In this document: positions 34,438-46,754 of the stretch, piece after piece
How positions within the stretch are numbered: the stretch's first letter is position 1
Layout of the letters: each line of letters opens with the position of its first letter
Program-made: the position numbers and the translations under genes
Assembly (NCBI RefSeq): GCF_017591425.1
Contig: NW_024467120.1
Span: 5,518,001-5,582,000, forward strand
Length of the DNA: 64,000 bases
DNA from: Ochotona curzoniae
Taxonomy: Eukaryota > Chordata > Mammalia > Lagomorpha > Ochotonidae
Direction of reading: 5' to 3'
The notes under the pieces: generated by a model
What the model saw: the letters and a program-made list of their open reading frames with translations, nothing else
Told to the model about the DNA's origin: nothing
Database searches by the model: none

Positions 34438-35559
34438 AAAGGTATTACACTTATGTGGTTTTACAAATTGAAACACCACAGCACAAAGAAATTGAATGTC
34501 TTTTCCATGTTCAGATACTACAATCTAGTGTTAGAGTTTGTGCAGTTCACCCTTCAGCTTTCAAAGCATTTCATTTGGGAAATTTAAGGTTATCTTACAT
34601 CATATCATACAAAGATCAGCTTCCAACTCCCTTCAGGTGCTCTTTATGTATATGCTTATTTCCACAAGTAGACCATGAGTTTCTTATGGGGCTCATTTTT
34701 CATATTTATATCTGTCTTTGCCATCTAAAATTGAACTTTTCTATAGAAAATATTCAGCATATTAAACAAAACAGACATTTCAAGGATTTCAGAAAACATC
34801 CTTGGTGTTTTCAAACCAGCATGTTTGGTAATGGTAGAGAATACGAAAAAAAATTGAGATTTATTGTACATTTTAAGCATGGTAAATTCAGCCATAAAGT
34901 GAATTATGTAGCTTCTCCATTTGAAACACATTTTCTCATACAGCCAGTTATGCAAAAGTTTCTTGTCTACTCTTAAACTTACCCAACTAAATTCTATTCT
35001 TTGTAATACAGATGTAAGCAAATTGTTCCTATGCAAGAGGAAGCATCCTTAGTAGATATCTTTGATGTTGGATGATATAATCCTTATTTTGTAAACAATT
35101 TATGCATTTAACTAGTTCCCTAGGAGCTTAACTTAGTTTTATCTTTGATAGCTTTAGACCCATAATTGACCATATATGTTCAAAGGCAGCTACTTCTGAT
35201 CTTGGGCCCAGCAGACCTCACCAAGTCTGCCTTTTACTGAGAAGCCATTGGGAGCGCCAAATCTTTATTAGAGCCCATTTTCCACAAACTTTTAAAGATT
35301 GAAAATGCTCAATGAAAATTACTAGTTAAAAATCAGAACTATTAATACTGTGGAAGACAAACTAAGCAGTGAATTGAGAATTTAGAATTCTTTGTATTTG
35401 TTTCAGAGTTGCTGATGATTAACTGTATGGCTGGTAGGTCCCTATAAGCAAAATGAGGTGCAATACTCTGCCTTACCAATATAATTTGATGATAAAACTT
35501 GATAAGCATCTTCCAATTTTCTTTCTAATTGAGTTTGTATGAGAAATTCTCTCAGCATA
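34438..35559. other. Unique AT-rich sequence
   Basis: Carries the longest open frame in the window (202 codons, 34368-34976), which begins in the SINE and runs through AT-rich DNA without recognisable domains. I do not consider it a gene. Confidence 0.5.
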
Positions 35560-36608
35560 CCTCACCACCAGAGATACAAAAAGACTGAAAGTAGAAAGAT
35601 GGAAAAATTGTATTCCACATTAACAGAAAGCAAAACAGAGCAGGAGTAGCCATGCTAATATCAGATTAAATAGACTTTATCACAAAAACTGTTAAAGGAG
35701 GCAAGGGCACTGTGTGATGGTTAAGGATCAATTAAATGAGGAGACATGGCTGAAGTAAGTGTATGCGAATTTAATGCCAGGGCATCTGACTATTGAACAA
35801 TTGTTAGTGGATCTAAAGGGAAGCAACCACAATGGTGGATTTCAACAGTCCATTTTCATAATTAGAGAGATTTAATAGACAATCTACAATGAAACAAGAG
35901 ACAATCAGTACTATGGACCAAGTGGATCTGATTGCTATCTATTGAACACTTCATCCCGCAGATGTGGAAAATATATATTCTTCTTACCAATGCATAGATC
36001 TTTCTCCAGGACACTCAATTTGCTAGGCCATAAAGCAAGTCTTTACAAGTCCAAAAAAATTGAAATCAAAGCATGCATTTTTTTCTGACCACAAGGAATA
36101 AAGCTGGAAATTAGCAATTGAAGAAACTTTAGAAAATATACAAACACATAGAGACAGAATAATATACTTCTGAATGATCACATGACACAAAAGAAATAAA
36201 AAGGAAAATTAAAAAAATCTTGGGAATAAATGAAGATGACAGAAAAACATATCAAAATTTATGGGATATAGCAAAAGCAATTAAAGAGGGAAGTTCATAG
36301 CAGTTAGTGCTTAAATGAAGAAATTGGAAGGCATCAAATAAATGATCTAACAATGAATCTGAAGGACCAAAAGAAATAAAAAAAAAATCCAAATTAGTAG
36401 AATGAAAGAAATAATTAAAATTAGAAAAGTAAACAAAATTAAGAAAAAAATAATAGAAAAGGTCAATGAAATGAAGAGCTGTTGTTTTGGAAAATATATG
36501 TAAAATTGGTGCACTGTTGGACCAAATAATGAAAAAAAAAAAGAGAAAATCAACATGAATAAAATCAGAGGTATAGAAGGGGACACCACAAAAATAAAAT
36601 GTATCATT
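35560..36608 (+). mobile_element. L1 ORF2 segment, upstream of the nested insertion
   Basis: Plus-strand L1 ORF2 sequence: 'gactgaaagtagaaagatgg', 'gcaggagtagccatgctaat', 'atcagattaaatagacttta', 'gaaataattaaaattagaaa'. The frame is broken by many stops, so it is non-functional. It is interrupted at 36609 by composite copy 2 and resumes at 38917. The 5' part of the L1 is absent. Confidence 0.85.
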
Positions 36609-36621
36609 AAGAATTACTACA
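36609..36621. repeat. Target-site duplication, left copy
   Basis: AAGAATTACTACA, identical to 38904-38916. It brackets composite copy 2 exactly. Confidence 0.95.
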
Positions 36622-38903
36622 GCCTGGTGGTTGGACAAGCTGCGCAAAGTTGCTCCAATGGCTGGCTAAAGTGTGGATCAGTAATGGAATAGGGTGGACT
36701 GGGCAGGGCTGAGCAAACCTTAGCTCACAAGCAAAACCAGAAATCAGGATGGAGCACAAGTCATGCTAAGCTAGACTCTTACATCTACTGGTCTGCATGA
36801 GCCAGGGACACTAGGCCACAGTGTCTAAGGCAAAAGCCAAGACAGGTGAGGGACTTTGCCAAGCTGAGTCAGAGCAACCACTGGAATGCATGCAATGGTT
36901 GGCTGGGAACAGGCTTGGTTGGGGAGCTAACGGGACACCCTAGCTAGGTTGGGGTTCCCACGGAGGAGCACAGAGGCTGGAGTGGGAACACAGGGGCTGT
37001 GTTCTGGTCTGGATATGGCTGCAGTCTCCCTTGGCACAAGTGTGGACTGGGACTGGATACACCGAACCAGGCTAGACTCCAGCACCATCTGGTGCTCTGG
37101 AGGACCAGGGTAGATGTAGGATTGACTAGGCTAGGTCTCTGTCCCTACTGAACCATGTGTGAGCTGTGTTTGGGTATGGATGAGCCTTGGCTGGGCTGAA
37201 ACATCCAACAGTAAGAACCAGAATGGGTTGAAGGCCAGTCAGGAAAGGCCACTGTTCCTGCTAGGACAGAAGGTCAACCGAGTAAGCCTGGCTCATGGAT
37301 CCACCGATATGCATGAAATCTGGTATTGGGAGAGGTTCTGATGAGGAGCCTGGACAACTCCTCTGGCAGGACACAGACCCTGCAGGTAAGTGCAAGAAGC
37401 ACGATAAGAAACAGCCCAGACTAGGCCAGGCAAGGATACCCAATGACATGCATTTGGCACAGGTCAGGGGCAAACCAGGCTGAACCAGTTCACATCAGCT
37501 GCTGGCGAATCTGAGCACTAGAACAGACAGGGTCAGGCCAGGTATGATCACAACACATACCAATAAACATTACAGCTGGGATAGGGTTCACCCTGGGCTG
37601 GGCTAGACTGTAACCCTTACCAGCTGGAATTGGGGGTAGGCTAGGCCAGACCAGGATACAGCACCCATTAGCAAATGGCCATGCCAGACTGGGACGCAGC
37701 ATACTTGAGAATCAGGGAGGGTGGGGGTAAAGCTTGTAGGGGGAATATGGAGGGTGCCCCTGATGGAATACTTCACCCACTGGAGAGTGTAAGTAGGTAT
37801 GGGGACAGACCAGACCAGGCAGGGCTATAACACCTGTGCACCTCCCTCTTGAGTTACCACTCCCACTGGAAAACATGAAAACCAGGATTGGGGCAGGGGT
37901 GGCTAGATAGAATGACACCCACAAGCATGTGTATTTGCTGGATAGTGGAGCTGGTTGGGTTGAACTAGGCTTCAATGCCCATTGACATGTATGGGAGCTG
38001 AATGGGATATGGGACAGACTGGACTAATCTGTTGTACATAATGGCAAGCACGGAAACTAGGGCAGGGGCGGGCCTGGTGTGGTTGATCTTGGGTCACTGC
38101 GACTAGGCTGCAGTTCCCACTGGTTTATATGAGGGATGAGTGTGTGCTGGGCAGAATCAGGTTGGACTGCAACACCCATTGGTTCCAGTGGAAGACAGGG
38201 CTGGAAACAGATCTGATCCAGCAATTGCAACCACCAGCTGATTGGGACAATGGACTGTGCCAACCCTGTACTTGCAAGTACACACAAGAATCTGGTCTGG
38301 AATCACCTCAGACAAAGTTCTTTGGGGATCTCCCTGGTCGAACTGCCGAACTCAGAACCCCAACCATGAAGAGAAGTGCAGGTTCTGAACATGGAGTGCA
38401 AATGCCAGAGCCGAACCTCCTAAGAGGCTCAGACGGAGCAGTGGAGAGCACATTCAGGTGCACATGGAGAATATGGCAGTCTGTTGGAATCTGCAGATGA
38501 TACCTGGCACCAAAAGAGAGGACAGAATTAATCAATCAACTACTCCAGCCTTATGTTGGCAGTGAAAAACTGGGCAAACGGAGACTCTAAGATGGACTAT
38601 GTCAATCGGTGAATTCTTCAGCGACTTCATCATGTGTTGAATGGCGAGATTGGCAGAAATTCATAATTGTTGAACTATCAAAACCACTTGAGCAAGATCC
38701 TCAGAGGATGCCCCACATCCGGGACCTGGGATGGGTGGGAGGCTGGGTGGGGCTCCTCCCTTTATCTCCCAGTTTACCCCAGACATAAAAAAGAAAAAAA
38801 AACAACAATGTGGAAATAATAGTCTTATCCACGTCCCTGTAGCCCTTGAACCTTTAAGCCTTAATTAACCATGTAAAGATTATAAAAAAAAAAAGAAAAA
38901 AAA
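36622..38903 (+). mobile_element. Composite G-rich retroelement, copy 2, 5'-truncated
   Basis: About 2.28 kb inserted in an L1. It is collinear with copy 1 from about 29500 onward: ~59-bp array (36640-38290), 3' module (38290-38700), then a 3' end shared with copy 3 that includes 'acctgggatgggtgggaggc' and 'cctgtagcccttgaacctt', finishing in an impure A tail at about 38883-38905. Perfect 13-bp duplications and the A tail are the marks of target-primed reverse transcription by L1 machinery, and 5' truncation is typical of that route. It carries no coding frame. Confidence 0.88.
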
Positions 38904-38916
38904 AAGAATTACTACA
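38904..38916. repeat. Target-site duplication, right copy
   Basis: AAGAATTACTACA, identical to 36609-36621. The L1 sequence continues directly after it. Confidence 0.95.
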
Positions 38917-41690
38917 ACTAGCAATATGTTAAAAATTGGGAAATTTAAGAGAAATGGAGAGATTTTGGGACATAAACAATCTAACTAAATTGAGTCATAA
39001 AGACAACTAAATCCCTAATAGACCAATTACCAAGGTAGAAATTGAATCCATAATAAAGTTCATCCCAGCGAAGAAAGACTTTTCAATAAGAACAAATCCC
39101 AGCTATTTGCAAGCTATTCTAAACAGTTGAAAGGATGGGAATTGTATGAAAGTCCTTCTATGAAGCCTGTATCAACTTAACTTTAAAACCAGAACAAGAT
39201 GTAACAAAGAGAAGTATGAACCAGGGTTCCTAATAAACAGATGGCAAAAATTCCCAACAAAATAGCAACAACATTCCAGAAAGATCATTCAGCCAGACCA
39301 AGTGAGATTTATCCTTGGTGTACAGCGATGGTTCAAAATATGCAAATCAATAATGTGATGCTTCATATGAGCATTTTGAAAAATAGAAACCATAGGATTA
39401 TACTGATAGGCACAAGGAAATCATTAAAAATACAGCATTCTTTGATGATAAAAATCTTAAACACATTGGATCTGGAAGAAAACTTAACTCAAGGCAATAT
39501 ATGACAAACCCACAGATAGTGTCATACTGAACGTGGAAAAGATTTAAGAATTTCCACTAAAATCTGGAGCCAAAAGAGGTTGCCCATTGCTATTAAGTAT
39601 AGTTATGGAAGCTTTAGTCAGAATCAATAGAAAGAAAATTAAATCAAAGGTGCAAATGGGAGATCAGGAGGTCAAATGCTCTATCTGCTGATGACATCTT
39701 CTGCATAGAGGTGAACCAAAAGATTCTGCCAAGAGCTTACTGGAATTCACAAGAGTGTGAAAAGTTGCAGGTGTGAAAACAAAAGAACAAAAATCAATAG
39801 CCTTTAAATATACAGACAGTTTTTTTGGCTAAAAAAAGACCTTGTAAAATCAGTATCATTTACAATTTCTACCAAAAATTTAAGTAGCTTGAAATACATT
39901 AACCCAGGAGGTGAAAGGTATCTACAATGACAATTACAAAACATTAAATAAAGAATTAAGAAGTTTGTGGAGTAGAAGAATTAATCTTGTCAATATGTCC
40001 ATATTATCCCCCAAATTTAGAAATTCAGTGCAACCCAAATAAAAAAAAAGAGCAATGACATTCTTCTCAAATTGAGAAAAATGATGCAAAAATCCATATG
40101 GAAGCATCAAAGACTGTGAGTAGCTAAAGAAATCTCAAAAAAGCTGGATGCTTCATAGTATCAGATTTTAAGGCATACTATGCCTTAAAATTATAAGAAA
40201 GCCTAATACTAGCACAGAAAGAGGAATATAGACCAATGGAAAAGCATAGTAACTCCAGAAACCAACTTACACATCTGTAGCTAACCAGTATTTGACAAGT
40301 GAGCTGAAATAAAACCCTGGAGATAGGACAGTCTCTTTGGCAAATGGTGCTGAGAAAATGGATCTTCACATGTAGAAGTATGAACAAGACCCCTGTCTTA
40401 CACTTTATATAATAATCAAGTCAAAATGGATCAAGGATCTGAATTTATGACCCTGTATTAGCAAATTATTAGAGGAAAAGTTTTGGGGAAAATTCTGTGG
40501 GACATTGGCCTAGACAGAAACTTCTTGGAAAAAACCCAGAAGCATAGGCAATAACAGTAAACATGGCAAAGTGGGTTTTCATAAAGGTAAGAAACTTCTG
40601 CATGGGACAGTGAGGCACTCAACTAAGTGAAGAAGCACTGACCAAATGCAAGGAAATATTTGCAGACTATGTAAATAATAAAGGATTAATATATAGGATC
40701 TATCAAGAACTCAGCAACAACAAAACAGACAATTCAGTTAAGAGGGCAAAAGACATGAAGAGACTTATTTCAAAGGATGAAATCAAATGGTCAACAGACA
40801 CATAATGCACTAATCACTAGTCATTATGGGATACACAAACAAAATTAACAATAAATTCTCATTTCATTTCAGAATGATTACCAACAAGTCAAAACAAAAT
40901 GCTTTTGAGGATCTGGGGGAAAAGTACCCTCATCCGCTCTTGGTGGGAATGCAAACTAGTGATTCTACTATTGAAGACTGCATGGAGATTTCCCAAAGAT
41001 CTGAAAATAGATCTACCATATGACCCAGCCATCCCGTTCCTATGAACTTATCAAAATCAGTCTATGAAAGAGTTATCATTATCCCATGTTTATTGCAGGT
41101 CAATTCGCAATTGATAAGATGTGGAATCAATCCAGGCGTCCATCACCTGATAAACGCATAATGAAAATGTGATACCATACACACTATGGAATCCTACTCC
41201 AACATGAAAATACTGTGTTTTGCAACAACATGGATGCCACTGGATATCACTATGCTTAGTGAAATAAGCTAGTCTCAAAAACCCAAACATCAATTGCTTT
41301 CCCTGTTGTGTGGTAACTAGTATAGAGTATAAAAACTGTAATGCGTATGAGTAAAATCGACATTTTAAGATTTGATTATTGTTTACGATTTGATTAAGAT
41401 TTGATTATTGTTTAAGATTTGATTATTGATTTATTGAGTATTGTTCTCTACTTTTGAGGGATTGTTATTATTTGTTGAACTTTTTGTTTAATGGAGAATA
41501 AGGCCTGTGATTATAAAATGAACTGAAAGTATGTCATTGTAGTAACTGAAAGAAAAAAAAATAGGGAAGGCAGAGGGGAGGGCAGGAACACAGGCTGGAT
41601 GGATAGGGCAGGCAGTATCACTATGCACTTAAAGCTGTATATATACAATCCATAACATTGCTCACCTTATATAAATCAAAGTTTTAAAAA
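38917..41690 (+). mobile_element. L1 ORF2 C-terminal half and 3' UTR
   Basis: Continuation of the interrupted L1. Recognisable ORF2 stretches include 'gaatccataataaagt', 'ctatctgctgatgacatctt' (the reverse-transcriptase active-site region, here in broken frame), 'gcaacccaaataaa', 'tggtgctgagaaaatggat', 'gatctaccatatgacccagc' and 'ggaatcctactcc'. A 3' UTR with a small tandem repeat and a GGGCAGG-rich end follows, to a weak A tail near 41690. The copy is dead. Confidence 0.88.
41363..41432. repeat. Tandem repeat in the L1 3' UTR
   Basis: About four imperfect copies of 'aagatttgattattgttt' (18 bp and shortened forms). They lie just downstream of the ORF2 end and may be an expansion specific to this copy. 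Confidence 0.85.
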
Positions 41691-42505
41691 GAGTCCTCTC
41701 TTTGCATACTTGGATCACCATCACCTTCCACTGAAGATTTTGGATGAAATAACACTGTATGACCCTGGATCTCTGCTAAACACTGAAACTTTGCTAAACT
41801 CTGGTAAACATTAACACTTTCAGACAAGTGCTTCACAGCTTCACATGTGCAAAGTTACTATTTAGATTATACATTTCAGAGCACCAGGAGTTGACCCAAG
41901 AGTGAGCAGTTAATAGAAGTTGTATTGTGTTTCCACGTTTCTTTGAAGACATAGCAATAGTACTCTGGATCCCTCTGCAAGCTGGCACTGTCTTTACACT
42001 TTGTACTCCAGTTCCTTGCTAGTCAAAGTGTGAGCATATGTCACCAGCGGCAGCCAGGATGTCATCTAGAAACGTGTTGGCACTAACATACTGAAAACTT
42101 ACATCTTTGAGCTTAACACACACATGCACACACACACACACACGTATGATATTGAATCAAAGAGTAGAGCTGTATCTCCACAACATTTGTACTAGAATTA
42201 GACTTCTCAAGCTGGCCCAGAGTCACAGTGAAATTTGGGTTTTTACCTGTTAGGGGTTAACCTACCTGTGTTGCACACAAAGGGAGGCATAGGTGGGAAA
42301 GTGAAGTTGTGAAGGCAAGTTGCATGCAGGAGGAAACAACATGATGAGAGGTGAGAAACCACTCAGAATTCATACAGCAGCTGAAAGCCATTATCGCCAT
42401 CCCCTCGGGTCATAAGACACTGGATTGTTGCTAGCTAACCTTAGTTTTGGTTTTGTAGTCATGGCTCTTTACTCCAAGAGTGTTCTGTCCTGGGATCCAC
42501 AGGAT
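41691..42505. other. Unique sequence with a CA repeat
   Basis: (CA)n at 42117-42143. No other element or gene recognised. Confidence 0.5.
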
Positions 42506-42515
42506 CAGTTCTGTC

Positions 42516-42516
<1 letters not shown>
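42506..42516. repeat. Target-site duplication, left copy
   Basis: CAGTTCTGTCT, repeated exactly at 42741-42751. Confidence 0.9.
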
Positions 42517-42549
<33 letters not shown>

Positions 42550-42740
42550 TACATTATGTGACATAGTTCCCTCCCTCATTGTGGATTCCTCCACCTTGTT
42601 GCAGCATTGTAGTTCAAGTTCAGTCAAGATTCTTACATTGCAAGCATATCCCAAGCGTAGAGTCCAGCATCTCACTGTCCAGATAAGTTCATCGGTTCCT
42701 TGGGGAGACCATCTCTGGTCTGAAGGTAGAGCTGGCAGAA
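42517..42740 (-). mobile_element. 5'-truncated L1-type 3' end with (AAT)n tail
   Basis: Antisense retroposon of 224 bp. Read on the minus strand it ends 'ggtggaggaatccacaatga', 'gggaactatgtcacataatg', then an (AAT)n tail seen as (TTA)n at 42518-42548 on the plus strand. An exact 11-bp target duplication flanks it. The interior blocks 'ctggacagtgagatgctgga' and 'caatgtaagaatcttgact' match a lagomorph-type L1 3' end as I remember it. It is much shorter than a full element. Confidence 0.75.
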
Positions 42741-42751
42741 CAGTTCTGTCT
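42741..42751. repeat. Target-site duplication, right copy
   Basis: CAGTTCTGTCT, identical to 42506-42516. Confidence 0.9.
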
Positions 42752-44477
42752 CTTCAGTGAAAGGAGGAAAACCAGTGGGAGGCTCTTTATTAGCACAATG
42801 GGTTCTGCTTTTGGAACCCTTGCCACTGAAGGTTGGATTTGCTTTCCTGTTTCACTCGCCACTTTGTCAGCTACTTGATCGCCTGGATGCTCTTGAACTT
42901 GGACTTGCTGACCGAGTGTTCAGTGCTTGTTGGTTCTCTCACCACTCATCATTCTCCTCTCTTAAAACTCACTTTCTGTTTTCCCTCAAGTTTTGACAAG
43001 TGATATGATTAATATGCTTTGGGAGTTTCTTTGCTTTGGAATGTCTGGACTTGAATAACAACTACAGCAAATCCTGCATTTCTGAAAGTGATGACCTCTG
43101 TTGGGGCCCTCCAGATTTCAGTGCAGATGAGTGGAGGCAGTCACAGTAAAGGCATTGGTTGTTCCTAGTGCCTCTCAAATGGTTTGCCTCGAGGTTACCT
43201 CTTTGTGCATGAATCACATAGAAACTAGAGTGTATGGGACATTACATTTACTTTGATGATCATCATAAGACAGTGTATATGTGTCCTTTCATTACATTTA
43301 ATATAAGAACCGTAAGACAGAACACATTATTTATTGTCTGAGGGTGTACCCTGAGCAGCTGGTCTCCTAGAATGGTAGTAAACCAGAGGCTGAGAAGTAG
43401 TTCAATGATCTTTGACAAGTACTCCCATCTTCCTCAGTTGCTGCTCAGTTTGGTTAAAGTGTCAGCAGCTGGATGAGTGTTCTTTTTTTCCCAGTTGATA
43501 ACCCAGAGGTGGTTTGTGTATGCTTTCTTCTTTGAATGCAACAGAAAAGGGTATTTGAGATCTAGCAAAACCATTCCATATGTAAGCTATGCACCAATAT
43601 GCACCCTCTCTGCAAGATCCATCAGTACAGGCTACAGGTTCATGCGCTTCCTTTGAACATGTTGCCTTGGGTGGATGAAACAGAACTTAGTCTGGTCTTG
43701 CAGGGGAGTTGTGATTGTGGCTTCTGCCTGCCATCACATAGCCCAACTGAGGTGCTGGAATCCTCAGTCTCGGAAAAGATCTGTTTAGTTTTGCAGATGA
43801 GAAATTTCCAAAATCTTCACATAGAGAAGATGATAGACATTTATTGAGCATCTACCATGCTGAATGACACTGGAATTTACCAATATGGTCACCGTGAACT
43901 TCGAATGCTACATCTCATTTTTGTAACTGAATAAGAGACCTTGTTACAATCCTTGGGGAGAGAAAGGTGGTTTTACTCATGCAGATTATTTGATTGTCAA
44001 AGTCCATCCCTTAAGCTTCTGGATACTCAAACAAGAGAATGAGTTAGTACATGTCTGCCTCTGTTGGTGTAGTTTGCTTTTCTCCCAGGTACACTGGTTT
44101 CAAGGACAGATTATAAGAATAATGCACAGCCCACATTGTTTGGTTTCACTCCAAGGTCAGTTCTGAATCCATTCCTGACATACCCAATTCAACATTTGTT
44201 CAGGTTCTGAAAAATTACGAGGGTGACGTATGCTGTCAGGAAACCTCTCCCTGTTCTTTCTTATTTCCAGTTTTGTAAGCAGTTACACCCTTTACCCAAG
44301 GCTAATGAAGTGATTATTAAAGTTACTTTAAGTGGTTGGAAAGCACTTGAATATTTTTATTGGATGATTTTCTTAATGAACAAAGTTGGAGGAGAAAGAA
44401 ATTTTCATTCTTCATTTAACAAGTAACTGTGTTTGTACTTGAATAATACTAAGTTGGGATTCCAAAGTTTTGTGAAC
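42752..44477. other. Unique non-coding sequence
   Basis: Mixed-composition DNA of about 1.7 kb with only short open frames. A weak old-SINE resemblance may exist around 42770-42900 but cannot be supported. Confidence 0.45.
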
Positions 44478-44890
44478 ATGTGTGATAGTAAATTTTGTCA
44501 ACTTGACTGGACCATAAATTATACAGGTTTTTACTTTTATTTGATTCTGGGAGTACTATGTGGGTTACTCCAAGTGAGATTAATAGATTTATTGGGAGAC
44601 TATAAAAAGAACAATTGTTCCCATAACATGGGTGGGCTTCTTCCCGTCAACTGACCTGATGAAAATGAACAGGCTGAAGAAGGAACTCCTGAGCTTGAGT
44701 GCTTTGAGTTGAAACACTGTGTTTCATTCATGCCTATGGAATGAAAGTTTGACCCTTTTTGAGTCTTGAGTCTGCAGGTTTGCTGACTGCAGCATTGGCT
44801 CTCTGGATCTTCAATTGCAATCTGTCAATCTTGCAACTTCTCAGCTTCCAAAATTGCTTGAGATAATTCCTTAAAGAAAATCTTTATATG
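44478..44890 (+). mobile_element. MLT2-like ERVL LTR, first copy
   Basis: Starts 'tgtgtgatagtaaattttgt' and 'caacttgactggacc', with 'acatgggtgggcttcttcc', 'ggtttgctgactgcag' and 'cttctcagcttccaaaattg', ending near 'taaagaaaatctttatatg'. These match the order of blocks in mammalian MLT2 LTRs as I remember them. The 3' end is cut where the second copy begins. No internal retroviral sequence is present. Confidence 0.65.
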
Positions 44891-45362
44891 TTGAGGCATT
44901 TTATGTATCAATGTGACTGGGTAAGGAAGGTCCAGCTGTCCTTCCTAGGAGTGTCTGAGAAGATGTCTCTGAAGGAGATCGTCATTTCTATCGGTGCAGT
45001 GTGTAAAGAAGATCCACCCTCACCCATGAGGGTGACGTCATCCAGTCCATTAAGAGTACAGATACGATAAAAAGGCCAGGGAGAAGTTAATGACTTCTCT
45101 CTTTTTGGAGCTGGGTCTCTACCTTTTACTGCCTTCAAATTTCAGATTTTCTGATTTGCAGCACTTTGGCCTCAGACTTGGAGTTACTCCAGTGTCCCCC
45201 TTGTTTTCAGGCTTTTGGACTGAGCGTGAATTATATTACTGGCTTGCTTGCTTCTCCAGTTGGCAAATGGCAGCTGGTGGGACCCCCTGCACTTTCAAAA
45301 TCATGATAGATCACTTCTGTATTTATGTATATCCTAACGGTTTCACATTTCTGGAGAATCCC

Positions 45363-45363
<1 letters not shown>
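44891..45363 (+). mobile_element. MLT2-like ERVL LTR, second copy
   Basis: Directly follows the first in the same orientation: 'attttatgtatcaatgtgac', 'gtgtctgagaagatgtctct', 'gtaaagaagatccaccctca', 'gggtgacgtcatccagtcc', 'ttggactgagcgtgaattat', 'catttctggagaatccca'. A CA microsatellite has grown at its 3' end. It is less degraded than the first. Confidence 0.72.

Positions 45364-45419
<56 letters not shown>
45364..45419. repeat. (CA)n microsatellite
   Basis: 28 uninterrupted CA units at the end of an LTR. Gives spurious T-H-T-H open frames. Confidence 0.97.
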
Positions 45420-45422
<3 letters not shown>

Positions 45423-46007
45423 GACTCTATTCTTCCAGTGAACTAATCAACCAACTAATGTCAAGCACAGCCTTCGATATATGTTCATATATGGCCCTAT
45501 TGATAGGAAATATACATTTGATGCTAACGTTTATCCATAACACATGGGATGCATACTAAACAGTCTCTGTTTAGTTGGTCTTGTAGGTATAAATTATTTA
45601 ATTTACCAGTCTAGGGAAAAATAAAAAATAACAATTGGACCTAGTTTAATCAGTGCACTAGACACAAGGGTCTTTACAGTGATCATTCTCTGAGAGGTGA
45701 CAAGTCTGAAAGGAAGACAGTGTTTCCATTGTTTCCTGAGCTGCAAATAGAAAGATGATGTTGAGAGCCAAGTGCCAACCCCCAGAGTAGCAGTCACTGT
45801 TGACTAACTGATTGCAAGGCCAAAGCCTCCTTGGGTTGGAAAGGATGACTTCACACGCCTTGGAGTGTGACCATGACAGGGCTTCCTTATGAGAAACACA
45901 GAGGAGGAAATGTCATGTTTTCTCATGGGCTTGGAAGTTGATTTTTCTAATGAACGCAGGCCTTTTAGCCTCAGATTCATCAATCCTATTTTATTATAGT
46001 GTTGGCT
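45420..46007. other. Unique non-coding sequence
   Basis: Nothing recognised. Confidence 0.5.
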
Positions 46008-46240
46008 TTTTTTATTGACTGGAATCCAAATAATACAAAATGAACCGTTTAAAAGCCAACAGTTCAACAGTGTGTAGTGTGTTCATAATGTTATGCAACT
46101 TTAACCCCTAGTCAGCTTTAAATATTTTCATCACCTCAAATGGAAACCTTGGGCGCCATAAGCGGTCCCTTCTCATTCCTTCTCCCAGCCAACATCCTCT
46201 GGAAGCTCTATGGAGCTACCTATTCTAGCATGCTCTTGGA
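46008..46240 (-). mobile_element. Old L1 3' UTR fragment, antisense (probable)
   Basis: The order 'acagttcaacagtgtgtagt', 'gttatgcaactttaaccc', 'ttcatcacctcaaatggaaa', 'cattccttctcccagcca' and 'tggagctacctattct' matches the well-known antisense L1M/L1ME 3' UTR blocks. Strongly diverged, with no coding sequence. Confidence 0.6.
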
Positions 46241-46754
46241 ATAATACTCTCTTTGCCGAAGGAAAATCTAACAGGGTAGAATGCAGGTAATGTAATAAAA
46301 GTTTATTCAGTTTAGCAATGGTGTTGTCATTTGGTTCCAGTACTTAGATTTTTGTATGGTGGAAAGGTATAGGTTCATATGGATTTTCAGTCAATCCCTG
46401 GCAAGATGGAAAGCTGTGCTGGTGCCACTCCGGCAGTTCTTTTCAATATGAAAATACAGAGAAATGCTGTTTGGACATCTTTCTTGGTTACACTTTGTCC
46501 GAAAATACAATGTGCTATACACAAAAGTAGCATAGGATCCATGGGTGTCCCATGATTTGGCTTTTGATGAGTAGATTAGTATAGAGCTGAGAGAGTGAAT
46601 GGTGGAACTGATAGGTCTTCTAGTTTCTACATGAATCACGCTTTTAAAAAACTCTTGAGCTATCACCTATGCAAGATACATTTCTATACATTCCTTGTAT
46701 ATTATCTATGCAAGATACATATCCTTTCTGTCTGTTTAAATAATCTACTTAGTG
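46241..46754. other. Unique sequence with a short duplication
   Basis: 'ctatgcaagatacat' occurs at about 46668 and 46706, a 38-bp spaced direct repeat. No gene seen. Confidence 0.5.

Noticed and set aside
34368..34976. Longest open frame in the window (202 codons, plus strand)
   Set aside because: It starts inside an old CSINE and continues through AT-rich sequence with no domain, no hydrophobic pattern of note and no promoter or splice context. A frame this long is expected occasionally in 64 kb of mammalian DNA.
35560..41690. Intact L1 with functional reverse transcriptase
   Set aside because: ORF2 is broken by many stops and frameshifts, lacks the 5' part of the element and is split by a 2.3-kb insertion.
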